5,069 nucleotides of DNA from Deltaproteobacteria bacterium (GTDB lineage: Bacteria; Desulfobacterota; Desulfobacteria; Desulfobacterales; BuS5): assembly GCA_021157555.1 (NCBI GenBank), contig JAGGWL010000377.1, positions 1 to 5,069 of the forward strand, in the 5' to 3' direction. The notes beneath the pieces were generated by a model. It did no database searches, was not told where the DNA came from, and was given only the letters and a program-made list of their open reading frames with translations. A program made the position numbers and the translations under genes. This document shows positions 1 to 4,807 of the stretch, in pieces (position 1 is the stretch's first letter; the number at the start of each line of letters is the position of its first letter).

Positions 1-877
1 CTACAACATCCTCACCCTGTGCATTTATCAGATAATCACCCTCTATTTGATTTTCTCCGGTAGAGCCGTTGCGTGTCATGGCAACTCCGGTGGCACTTGT
101 TTCACCCATATTACCGAAAACCATGCTTACAATATTAACTGCTGTTCCAAGGTCGTGAGGAATATTGGCGGCATTTCTGTAATCAATTGCCCGTTTACCA
201 TTCCAGCTTTTAAATACAGCCTCGGTTGCAAGCATTAATTGTATATTAGGATCATCCGGGAATTCGAGCTTTGTCTCACTTTTAAAAATTTGTTTAAACC
301 TGTCAATTATCAGTTGCAAGATCTTAGCTGGAAGTTCAGAATCAGTCTCTACCCCAACTTTAGCACGAGCCGCTGTAATAACATTTTCGAAAAGCTCATC
401 GTCAATTCCCATAACCACAACACCGAACATCTGTATCAGACGACGGTAGGAATCATATACAAAACGTGGATCATCCGTAAGCTTGATCAAAGCTTTGGCA
501 GTTATATCGTTTAAACCAATATTCAACACAGTATCCATCATACCAGGCATCGAAAATTTTGCACCTGAACGGCACGATACGAGCAAAGGATTCTTGATAC
601 CGCCAAATGTTTTACCGGTTAAAGATTCAATTTTATGCAACTCCTGAAGGGATTGCTCCCACATGGATTCAGGGAATATCTCTCCTAATTCGATAAACTT
701 GTTGCACGCCTCGGTAGTTATGGTAAACCCGGGCGGGACAGGAACGCCTATTCTCGCCATCTCGGCCAGGTTGGCCCCTTTTCCTCCGAGCAGCGCTCTC
801 ACATCATCCCATTTGCCTCCGACATAAGCTTCGGCCTGTTTTACTTGATCGAAAAAATATACCCATTTTTTTTTCAT
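1..877 (-). CDS. ppdK: Pyruvate, phosphate dikinase, N-terminal part (cut by left window edge)
   Basis: Interconverts pyruvate + ATP + Pi and PEP + AMP + PPi in the cytoplasm. In anaerobes it serves gluconeogenic PEP synthesis or PPi-linked glycolysis. The 292 codons visible (from ATG at 877-875) are the nucleotide-binding, ATP-grasp half. GGKGANLAEM lies at residues 31-40, VPVPPGFTITTEAC at about 45-58, the family signature SCRSGAKFSMPGMMDTVLN at 101-119, and GNMGETSATGVAMTRN at 255-270, followed by STGEN and YLINAQGEDVV at the edge. The phosphohistidine and PEP-binding domains lie outside the window, since full proteins are near 880-900 residues. An AAGGA ribosome site sits 6 bases before the ATG. 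The reading frame is uninterrupted. It follows queD on the same strand after a 156-base gap with a candidate promoter, so it is probably its own transcription unit. The family call is very secure; the physiological direction is not visible. Confidence 0.96.
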   Translation of the reverse strand, partial: MKKKWVYFFDQVKQAEAYVGGKWDDVRALLGGKGANLAEMARIGVPVPPGFTITTEACNKFIELGEIFPESMWEQSLQELHKIESLTGKTFGGIKNPLLVSCRSGAKFSMPGMMDTVLNIGLNDITAKALIKLTDDPRFVYDSYRRLIQMFGVVVMGIDDELFENVITAARAKVGVETDSELPAKILQLIIDRFKQIFKSETKLEFPDDPNIQLMLATEAVFKSWNGKRAIDYRNAANIPHDLGTAVNIVSMVFGNMGETSATGVAMTRNGSTGENQIEGDYLINAQGEDVV

Positions 878-964
878 TGATAATCCTTAGCAGTTTTATA
901 TTTAATTTTTGAGGTTTTGAATTTTTAAAAAAAGTATTGCAAATAAATTTGATTGGATTTTATT

Positions 965-993
965 TTTTTAGTATAAAAAAACAAAAATGTCAA
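965..993 (-). promoter_or_regulatory. Candidate sigma-70 promoter for ppdK
   Basis: Reading the minus strand, a perfect -35 hexamer TTGACA (993-988) is followed after 17 bases by TAAAAA (970-965), a 4/6 match to TATAAT. Transcription would start near 958 and give a leader of about 80 bases before the ppdK ATG. TATACT also lies downstream, but only 12 bases from the -35, which is too close. The region is very AT-rich, so chance matches are likely; the exact TTGACA is the main support. Confidence 0.4.
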
Positions 994-1003
994 TAAAGAT
1001 ACA

Positions 1004-1023
1004 TAAGGAACGGGGACAAAATA
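1004..1023 (+). repeat. Dispersed 20-base repeat, copy 1
   Basis: The sequence TAAGGAACGGGGACAAAATA lies just past the 3' end of queD. It matches 18 of 20 positions with 4243-4262 (same strand) and 17 of 20 with the minus-strand copy at 1433-1414. With the latter it shares a perfect 11-base core AGGAACGGGGA in opposite orientation, so the two copies bracket queD. It carries no obvious strong hairpin of its own. Confidence 0.5.
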
Positions 1024-1033
1024 GAATAAGCGA

Positions 1034-1411
1034 TCAGGTCTCTCTGAATTCAAAAGTTGCGCATGCATCGTCTGACTCCCATGCGGTTACTCTGGCAACT
1101 TTAACTCCGGATGGGCTTATCAGTGCCTGTAGTTTATTTGCAATATATTGAGCTATATTTTCTGAGGAAGGATTCACATTTTTAAAATACTCAAGTTCAT
1201 TAAGGAACTTGTGATCAAGTGTATCTATTATTTGGGAAATATATTGCTTGAGTTCTCCAAAGTCTATTAATACACCGGCATTATTAAGGGCATCGCCTGC
1301 CACACATACTTCTATCTTCCAGTTGTGGCCGTGAAGATTCTCGCATTGTGCAGCAACCATTTTCAACTGATGAGCAGCAGCAAAATGTGTAATAACCTTT
1401 AATTCAAACAT
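1034..1411 (-). CDS. queD: 6-carboxy-5,6,7,8-tetrahydropterin synthase (QueD / PTPS family)
   Basis: Converts 7,8-dihydroneopterin triphosphate to 6-carboxytetrahydropterin, the second step toward the 7-deazaguanine bases preQ0 and queuosine; cytoplasmic. The protein has 125 residues, normal for the family. Predicted zinc ligands are His14 in HFAAAHQL and His27/His29 in the CENLHGH motif. Cys23 is the expected catalytic thiol, Asp66-His67 (LDHKFLN) the expected proton relay, and Glu112 in TAWES the pterin anchor. The C-x3-HGH spacing is that of QueD rather than PTPS-III. The ATG at 1411 is preceded by GGGGAGAA at a good distance, which lies inside repeat copy 2. It begins 26 bases after the dnaJ stop, so it is probably read from the dnaJ promoter. 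No queC, queE or queF is in view. A eukaryote-type pyruvoyl-tetrahydropterin synthase activity is a less likely alternative. Confidence 0.93.
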   Translation of the reverse strand: MFELKVITHFAAAHQLKMVAAQCENLHGHNWKIEVCVAGDALNNAGVLIDFGELKQYISQIIDTLDHKFLNELEYFKNVNPSSENIAQYIANKLQALISPSGVKVARVTAWESDDACATFEFRET

Positions 1412-1413
1412 AG

Positions 1414-1433
1414 TAGTTTCTCCCCGTTCCTAA
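1414..1433 (-). repeat. Dispersed 20-base repeat, copy 2 (inverted; contains queD ribosome site)
   Basis: On the minus strand TTAGGAACGGGGAGAAACTA matches copy 1 at 17 of 20 positions and the copy at 4243-4262 at 15 of 20. It fills most of the 26-base dnaJ-queD gap. Its GGGGAGAA portion is positioned as the Shine-Dalgarno sequence of queD, so part of the match could be functional rather than repeat-derived. Confidence 0.4.
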
Positions 1434-1437
1434 CTGT

Positions 1438-2553
1438 CTATCCTGTAGACTTTGCAGAAGTTCCTTTAATAAAATTCTTTAATTTATTAGCAATCTTACC
1501 GGATTCAATCTTTGCAAATTCCTTTAAAAGCTTCTCTTGCTTCTTGCTAAGATGTGTGGGTGTTTTAATTACCATACGCATTATCTGATCGCCGCGCCTG
1601 CCCCCTCTAAGTGATGGTATCCCTTCACCTATAAAACGAAACAGATCTCCCGGCTGGGTTCCTTTGGGAATTACAAGTGTTTTTTCTCCGTCAAGAGTCT
1701 GAACTTTTATATCATCACCCAGTGCAGCTTGTACAAATGAAACAGGAATATTACAAATAACATTAGTGTTATCACGCTCAAAAAAATCATGTGAATCAAC
1801 ATCAATAAATACATAAAGGTCACCAGGAGGGCCTCCATAAGCGCCTGCCTCTCCTTCAGCAGTGAGACGCAGCCTTGATCCGGAATCGACTCCTGCCGGA
1901 ATTTTTACGGCGACCGTTTTGGTAACCATGACCTGTCCGGTTCCCCTGCATTTCAGGCAAGGGTGAGGGATACTCTGGCCATTGCCCCTGCAATTAGGAC
2001 AGGTTGTTCTAACTGTAAAAAAGCCCTGGCTCCTGGTAACCTGGCCAGTGCCGTTACAATGGGGACAAATTTCAGGTTTTGTTCCGGGCTCACAGCCGAT
2101 ACCGTCACAATCAGGGCAGACTTCCATCTTTTCTATTGTCAGGTCTTTATCAGTCCCAAATGCCCCTTCCATAAAACTCAGGGAAAGATCATAACGAAGA
2201 TCTCCCCCCTTTCTGGCGCCTGAACGTGAACGTCTTCCACCTCCGAAACCAAAAATATTTTCAAAAATATCTCCGAAATTTGAAAATATATCTTCCTGAC
2301 CACCAAACCCTGAAAAACCGGAACCTTCCAGCCCCTTATGACCGAACTGATCATAAATGCCTCGTTTTTTAGAATCTCCCAAAACATCATAAGCTTCTGC
2401 AGCCTCTTTAAACTTTTCTTCAGCTTCTTTATTACCGGGATTTCTATCAGGATGATATTGAAGAGCAAGCTTCCTGTAAACCTTTTTAAGCTCTGCATTA
2501 TCGGCCTCTTTTCCCACTCCTAGAATTTCGTAATAATCCCTTTTTGTAGTCAT
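1438..2553 (-). CDS. dnaJ: Chaperone protein DnaJ (class I/type A Hsp40)
   Basis: Cytoplasmic co-chaperone that binds unfolded clients and stimulates DnaK ATPase. All class I domains appear in order in 371 residues, the usual length. The J domain is residues 5-70 with HPD at 34-36. A Gly/Phe-rich linker runs about 71-110. Four complete CxxCxGxG zinc repeats follow at Cys146/149, 163/166, 185/188 and 199/202. The client-binding beta domains hold GGPPGDLYVFI at about 240-250 and GEGIPSLRGGRRGDQ at about 309-323. A short basic tail ends the protein. The start ATG has AGGAAG just upstream. No dnaK or grpE is adjacent, so this is not the classic grpE-dnaK-dnaJ cluster. I saw no CIRCE element or clear sigma-32 promoter upstream, so heat-shock control is not evident from the sequence. 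The next gene, queD, follows after 26 bases and is probably co-transcribed. Confidence 0.97.
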   Translation of the reverse strand: MTTKRDYYEILGVGKEADNAELKKVYRKLALQYHPDRNPGNKEAEEKFKEAAEAYDVLGDSKKRGIYDQFGHKGLEGSGFSGFGGQEDIFSNFGDIFENIFGFGGGRRSRSGARKGGDLRYDLSLSFMEGAFGTDKDLTIEKMEVCPDCDGIGCEPGTKPEICPHCNGTGQVTRSQGFFTVRTTCPNCRGNGQSIPHPCLKCRGTGQVMVTKTVAVKIPAGVDSGSRLRLTAEGEAGAYGGPPGDLYVFIDVDSHDFFERDNTNVICNIPVSFVQAALGDDIKVQTLDGEKTLVIPKGTQPGDLFRFIGEGIPSLRGGRRGDQIMRMVIKTPTHLSKKQEKLLKEFAKIESGKIANKLKNFIKGTSAKSTG

Positions 2554-2740
2554 TTAACTTCCTGTTTAAAAGTCTTATATTGTAAAGGTGAAATTGATAT
2601 GATAATTAAATAAAATAATTTTTTTTAGGGAACTTACAGATGAACAAACGATCTATTTTAAAAAAGACCGTTTCAAAATATTCAATTTTACTACGGTTAA
2701 AGAACGTTTCTAACTTAAAAAAATAATACATTTATCAGAA
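2554..2740. promoter_or_regulatory. Divergent dnaJ / ubiE intergenic region
   Basis: These 187 AT-rich bases must carry the promoters of both outward-facing genes. Plus-strand candidates are poor: TTGTAA, a 15-base spacer, then GATAAT ending near 2606. For dnaJ, TACAAT at 2582-2577 on the minus strand is a fair -10 but lacks a recognisable -35. No TTAGCACTC/GAGTGCTAA inverted repeat (CIRCE) is present. A 28-codon open frame and a weak stem (2667-2697) lie on the ubiE side. Promoter positions cannot be fixed by eye. Confidence 0.35.
2640..2726 (+). CDS. Possible 28-residue leader ORF upstream of ubiE
   Basis: An ATG at 2640 opens a 28-codon frame ending in TAA at 2724-2726, 20 bases before the ubiE ATG. 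The peptide is strongly basic (11 Lys/Arg) and begins MNKRSILKKTVSKYS. AGGG lies 9 bases before the ATG, a mediocre ribosome site. The frame is very AT-rich, where short ORFs with Lys, Ile and Asn are expected by chance, and no known leader peptide is recognised. It contains the weak stem at 2667-2697. It could be a translated leader or nothing. Confidence 0.15.
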   Translation: MNKRSILKKTVSKYSILLRLKNVSNLKK

Positions 2741-2746
2741 TTGTCA

Positions 2747-3457
2747 ATGCAAAATGCAGAACTCCCTTTTATCAGGGAAATGTTTGAAACAATAGCACCC
2801 AGATATGATTTACTTAATCGCCTGCTAAGTTTAAGGTGTGATGTTTTATGGAGAAAGGCTCTTGTATCTGAAATAAATATTCCTGACAAAGGAAAAATAC
2901 TTGATATAGCCTGTGGAACCGGAGAGATAGGTATAGAAATACTGCAAAAAATAAATACCGGAATTAATGTGTATGGCCTGGATTTTTCAATTAACATGCT
3001 TGAGCTTGCAAAGGACAAGATTAAAAAGCACGGCAAAGAAAGTTTACTCCATCTGGCTGCCGGCAATGCATTTTTTCTTCCCTTTAAGGATAATACCTTT
3101 GATGCTGTTTCTATAGCGTTTGGGATAAGGAATATAAGCGATAAATTGACAGCATTAAAAGCCTTCCGCAACAGCCTGAAAAATGGCGGCATGCTTCTGA
3201 TTCTTGAACTTAACACACCCCCAAAAGGTCTTCTGCTGAATAGTTATTTACTCTATTTTGAAAAAATTTTACCATTGATAGGATGGTTTTTTTCAAAAAA
3301 TCTTATGGCATACCAGTACCTTCCCGATTCAGTCATTAATTTCCCGGCTCCAGAAGACTTTGCCCAAATAATGATTAAAGCAGGATTTTCAGATGTTAGA
3401 TGGAAAAGAATGACTTTAGGTATTGTAAATTTATTCATCGGTTATAAACTTTCTTAG
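2747..3457 (+). CDS. ubiE: Demethylmenaquinone / ubiquinone-type C-methyltransferase (UbiE/MenG)
   Basis: SAM-dependent C-methylation of the quinone ring. In an anaerobe without ubiquinone this is the last step of menaquinone synthesis (demethylmenaquinone to menaquinone) at the cytoplasmic membrane face. Counting from the ATG, the family signature APRYDLLNRLLS lies at 17-28. SAM motif I ILDIACGTG is at 51-59, the acidic ribose-binding strand YGLDFS at 76-81, AFGIRN at 124-129 and LKNGGMLLILEL at 144-155. YQYLPDSV at about 189-196 matches the conserved C-terminal region. The 236 residues are normal length. The start is uncertain: a TTG six bases upstream (2741) would add two residues, and neither start has a clear Shine-Dalgarno sequence. 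It is divergent from dnaJ and overlaps the 3' end of the opposing protease gene by 23 bases. Other men genes are not in view, so the exact quinone substrate is inferred. Confidence 0.92.
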   Translation: MQNAELPFIREMFETIAPRYDLLNRLLSLRCDVLWRKALVSEINIPDKGKILDIACGTGEIGIEILQKINTGINVYGLDFSINMLELAKDKIKKHGKESLLHLAAGNAFFLPFKDNTFDAVSIAFGIRNISDKLTALKAFRNSLKNGGMLLILELNTPPKGLLLNSYLLYFEKILPLIGWFFSKNLMAYQYLPDSVINFPAPEDFAQIMIKAGFSDVRWKRMTLGIVNLFIGYKLS

Positions 3458-4166
3458 GTTTCCATTTAATAACTTTTTTATCAAAATCTATCGTATAATC
3501 AAGGCCTTTCAAAAAATTCATACCGAGCAGGCCGCTATGATTAACGCTCGGCCCATTATGTTCTATTATCCCTGCATAAATATCCGACTTTTTTACTGGA
3601 CCGACCTTTATATAATTCAACTTAACCAAAGCTGCCTGTATAATATTTCCTCCAGCCCCCTGTAAGGCAATTTTCCTGGTATTTCCAATATAAAGCTTAT
3701 TTGCAAGCTCTTTATGCAGGGCAGTTATCGAAGCGCCCGTATCAAGAAGAAGTTGAGCCTTAATTTCTCTGTTGTCATAACCTAACAGAACAGGCACGAG
3801 CACCTGATTGCCGATTATCGTAACTTTAGACTGCAAGCTTGCTAAATATTTTTCTCTGGCAGCCAGTTCTTCCGCTTTTTTTAATTCCTCATCTTCTTTT
3901 TGTAAAAGTTCTTTATGTTTTCTTGCCAGTTCGGCTTCTCTTTTCATTATTTCCAACCGTTTTTTTTCAGATACGCCGTCGAACCTATCATGATAAACAC
4001 TTGAATCTTCTAAATATTCCAAAGGTATTTTACTCTCATCATCTACAAAACAGATCTGCCCATACTTGTTAACATATTTAAAAATTTTTCCATATAATTC
4101 TTGTGGAATAAAAAAAGTTCCAAGTACAAATATAAAAAAAATCCGGGATATAGTAATCTTATACAT
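3435..4166 (-). CDS. Exported retropepsin-like aspartyl protease with DUF4124-like N-terminus and coiled coil
   Basis: Probable periplasmic or membrane-tethered single-domain aspartyl protease of the clan AA/retropepsin type; substrate unknown. The 243 residues divide into four parts. First is a hydrophobic N-terminal segment (about 7-21), either a signal peptide or an anchor. Next is a short segment, IFKYVNKYGQICFVDDES (28-45), resembling the DUF4124 motif of envelope proteins. Then comes a Glu/Lys/Ala-rich coiled-coil stretch (about 66-112). Last is the protease domain from about 115, with the catalytic LLLDTGAS at 139-146 (Asp142), a flap-like Gly-rich loop ALQGAGGN (167-174) and the psi-loop signature GLLGMNFL (212-219). 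Such proteins act as homodimers because each chain supplies one catalytic Asp. No strong ribosome site precedes the ATG; the nearest AGAGG is about 15 bases away. The start is favoured because it gives the signal-like N-terminus. The stop lies inside ubiE on the other strand. Confidence 0.82.
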   Translation of the reverse strand: MYKITISRIFFIFVLGTFFIPQELYGKIFKYVNKYGQICFVDDESKIPLEYLEDSSVYHDRFDGVSEKKRLEIMKREAELARKHKELLQKEDEELKKAEELAAREKYLASLQSKVTIIGNQVLVPVLLGYDNREIKAQLLLDTGASITALHKELANKLYIGNTRKIALQGAGGNIIQAALVKLNYIKVGPVKKSDIYAGIIEHNGPSVNHSGLLGMNFLKGLDYTIDFDKKVIKWKPKKVYNR

Positions 4167-4242
4167 AAAATTTTAGTATTGACCTCTGGTTTTTTTAGAA
4201 ACGGTGAGAAGATAAAAATAATAAATAAAAAATCGCCAAAGC

Positions 4243-4262
4243 TAAGGAACGTGGACGAAATA
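4243..4262 (+). repeat. Dispersed 20-base repeat, copy 3
   Basis: TAAGGAACGTGGACGAAATA differs from copy 1 (1004-1023) at only two positions and shares its strand. The end of this copy begins a small stem, CGAA (4256-4259) with TTCG (4265-4268) around a 5-base loop. It sits in non-coding sequence between the protease gene and the CoA-binding remnant. Confidence 0.5.
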
Positions 4263-4339
4263 ACTTCGCCATCTCAAGTATTTCCTAAAACTTGATAAAC
4301 TGCAAGAGTCAATTTTCTAAAAAATATTGCATTTTTTGG

Positions 4340-4389
4340 CAACTACCTGTATTATTTATTAAAGATATAACCTAAAAGACAGGTAGTTG
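4340..4389. repeat. 11-base perfect inverted repeat with 28-base AT-rich loop
   Basis: CAACTACCTGT at 4340-4350 is the exact reverse complement of ACAGGTAGTTG at 4379-4389; a G-T pair could extend it by one outward. The intervening 28 bases are almost all A/T. No T-run follows on the right, so it is not a standard terminator. It could be a cruciform or operator-like site upstream of the Cys-rich gene, or the ends of a very short decayed element. Confidence 0.6.
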
Positions 4390-4420
4390 TAGTGAATGTC
4401 TGAATGAAAACTGCTGTTTT

Positions 4421-4557
4421 TTTCCAAATACGGAAGAGGCTCTGAGCCTGAAACCAAAATTTTTTGGATGCAGCCTGGCATTAAAAACAGGCAAGCTGCA
4501 GAGTTAATGACTAAAGCAGGCATAGATGTTGTTATGGATATGTGTATAAAAAGGTAG
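4421..4557 (+). pseudogene. C-terminal remnant of a CoA-binding (YccU-like, CoA_binding_2) protein, frameshifted
   Basis: One frame (from 4421) reads FPNTEEALSLKPK. After a -1 shift in the AAAATTTTTT run at 4456-4465 the next frame reads IFWMQPGIKNRQAAELM and continues through TKAGIDVVMDMCIKR to a TAG at 4555-4557. Joined, this follows the last third of the small CoA-binding Rossmann proteins (EEAL-x-KPK, WMQ-x-GI, AAE...AGI-x-VVMD-x-C). The first two thirds are absent. The upstream frame has a stop at 4373-4375 and no ATG, GTG or TTG start between it and the homology. One missing base in the homopolymer run explains the shift. A sequencing error could explain the frameshift but not the missing N-terminus. 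The final codons include the AAGG that serves the next gene as a ribosome site. Confidence 0.72.
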
Positions 4558-4560
4558 AGC

Positions 4561-4785
4561 ATGAAAGATTCTGCTAATAAAAGCGGTTACAGTAAAAAAC
4601 GTGGACGCACCAGGAACAGAGTATGTCATTGCTGCCGGAAACAGGCTCCCTTCTGCTGGACATGCCGGTGCGGTTTTGCCATCTGCCAGGTATGTATGTA
4701 TGAAAATGAGTGGGGTATGACCTGTAATGGAATAACCTGGCAGTGTCCTGATTGCGGTGCCCAAAATGGATACGGCAATCAATAA
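4561..4785 (+). CDS. Small Cys-rich, probably zinc-binding protein of unknown function
   Basis: I do not recognise a named family. The 74 residues hold 11 cysteines: Cys22, 24 and 25, a CxxC at 32/35, Cys37, a CxxC at 42/45, Cys55, and a CxxC at 62/65 in the ribbon-like knuckle CPDCGAQ. Three aromatic Trp-containing stretches (FCWTC, NEWGMTC, ITWQC) separate the pairs. The first 21 residues are basic (KKRGRTRNR), which would suit contact with nucleic acid, but that is inference. No signal peptide or membrane segment is present, so it is cytoplasmic. AAGG stands 6 bases before the ATG. The radical-SAM gene starts 22 bases after its stop on the same strand, so the two are probably co-transcribed. 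The regular Cys pattern and good ribosome site argue for a real gene despite the overlapping minus-strand open frames. Binding of two zinc ions is likely; an iron-sulfur site cannot be excluded. Confidence 0.8.
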   Translation: MKDSANKSGYSKKRGRTRNRVCHCCRKQAPFCWTCRCGFAICQVCMYENEWGMTCNGITWQCPDCGAQNGYGNQ

Positions 4786-4807
4786 ATAAAGGAAGCCCAA
4801 AATATAA

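Larger units (their letters stand above)
4167..4560. other. 394-base stretch without an intact gene
   Basis: This AT-rich stretch lies between the divergent protease gene and the Cys-rich gene. It should hold the promoters of both, but none stands out. What can be recognised is repeat copy 3 (4243-4262), flanked by the direct hexamer TCGCCA (4233-4238 and 4266-4271), the inverted repeat at 4340-4389, and a decayed CoA-binding protein fragment (4421-4557). Sequence from 4167 to 4240 is low-complexity A/T with nothing further recognisable. The mix looks like an old site of insertion and deletion. Confidence 0.5.

Noticed and set aside
47..514. Two plus-strand open frames of 63 and 91 codons
   Set aside because: They are antisense to ppdK, whose frame is conserved throughout; they show no motif and no ribosome site.
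1963..2523. Open frames overlapping dnaJ on both strands
   Set aside because: They lie in other frames of the strongly conserved zinc-finger and J-domain coding sequence and resemble no protein.
2554..2740. CIRCE or sigma-32 heat-shock control of dnaJ
   Set aside because: No TTAGCACTC/GAGTGCTAA repeat and no CTTGAA/CCCCAT-like pair could be found in the upstream region.
2710..3216. 168-codon minus-strand open frame
   Set aside because: It lies antisense to ubiE, whose SAM-binding motifs are unmistakable; the length reflects AT-rich codon use.
3441..3479. GTTAT/ATAAC stem followed by six T's as a ubiE terminator
   Set aside because: The stem is only 5 A/T-rich pairs around a 23-base loop, and it lies within the opposing coding region; too weak to call.
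3808..4295. Plus-strand open frames across the protease N-terminus and upstream DNA
   Set aside because: They are shadows of the coiled-coil coding region or low-complexity AT sequence with no protein-like pattern.
4456..4465. Programmed -1 frameshift in the CoA-binding fragment
   Set aside because: The run is not a standard X-XXY-YYZ slippery site in the incoming frame, and there is no upstream start or N-terminal domain, so decay is simpler.
4599..4608. AACGTGGACG, a 10-base match to repeat copy 3
   Set aside because: It lies inside the Cys-rich gene, where it encodes part of the basic N-terminus, and the match does not extend; probably chance.
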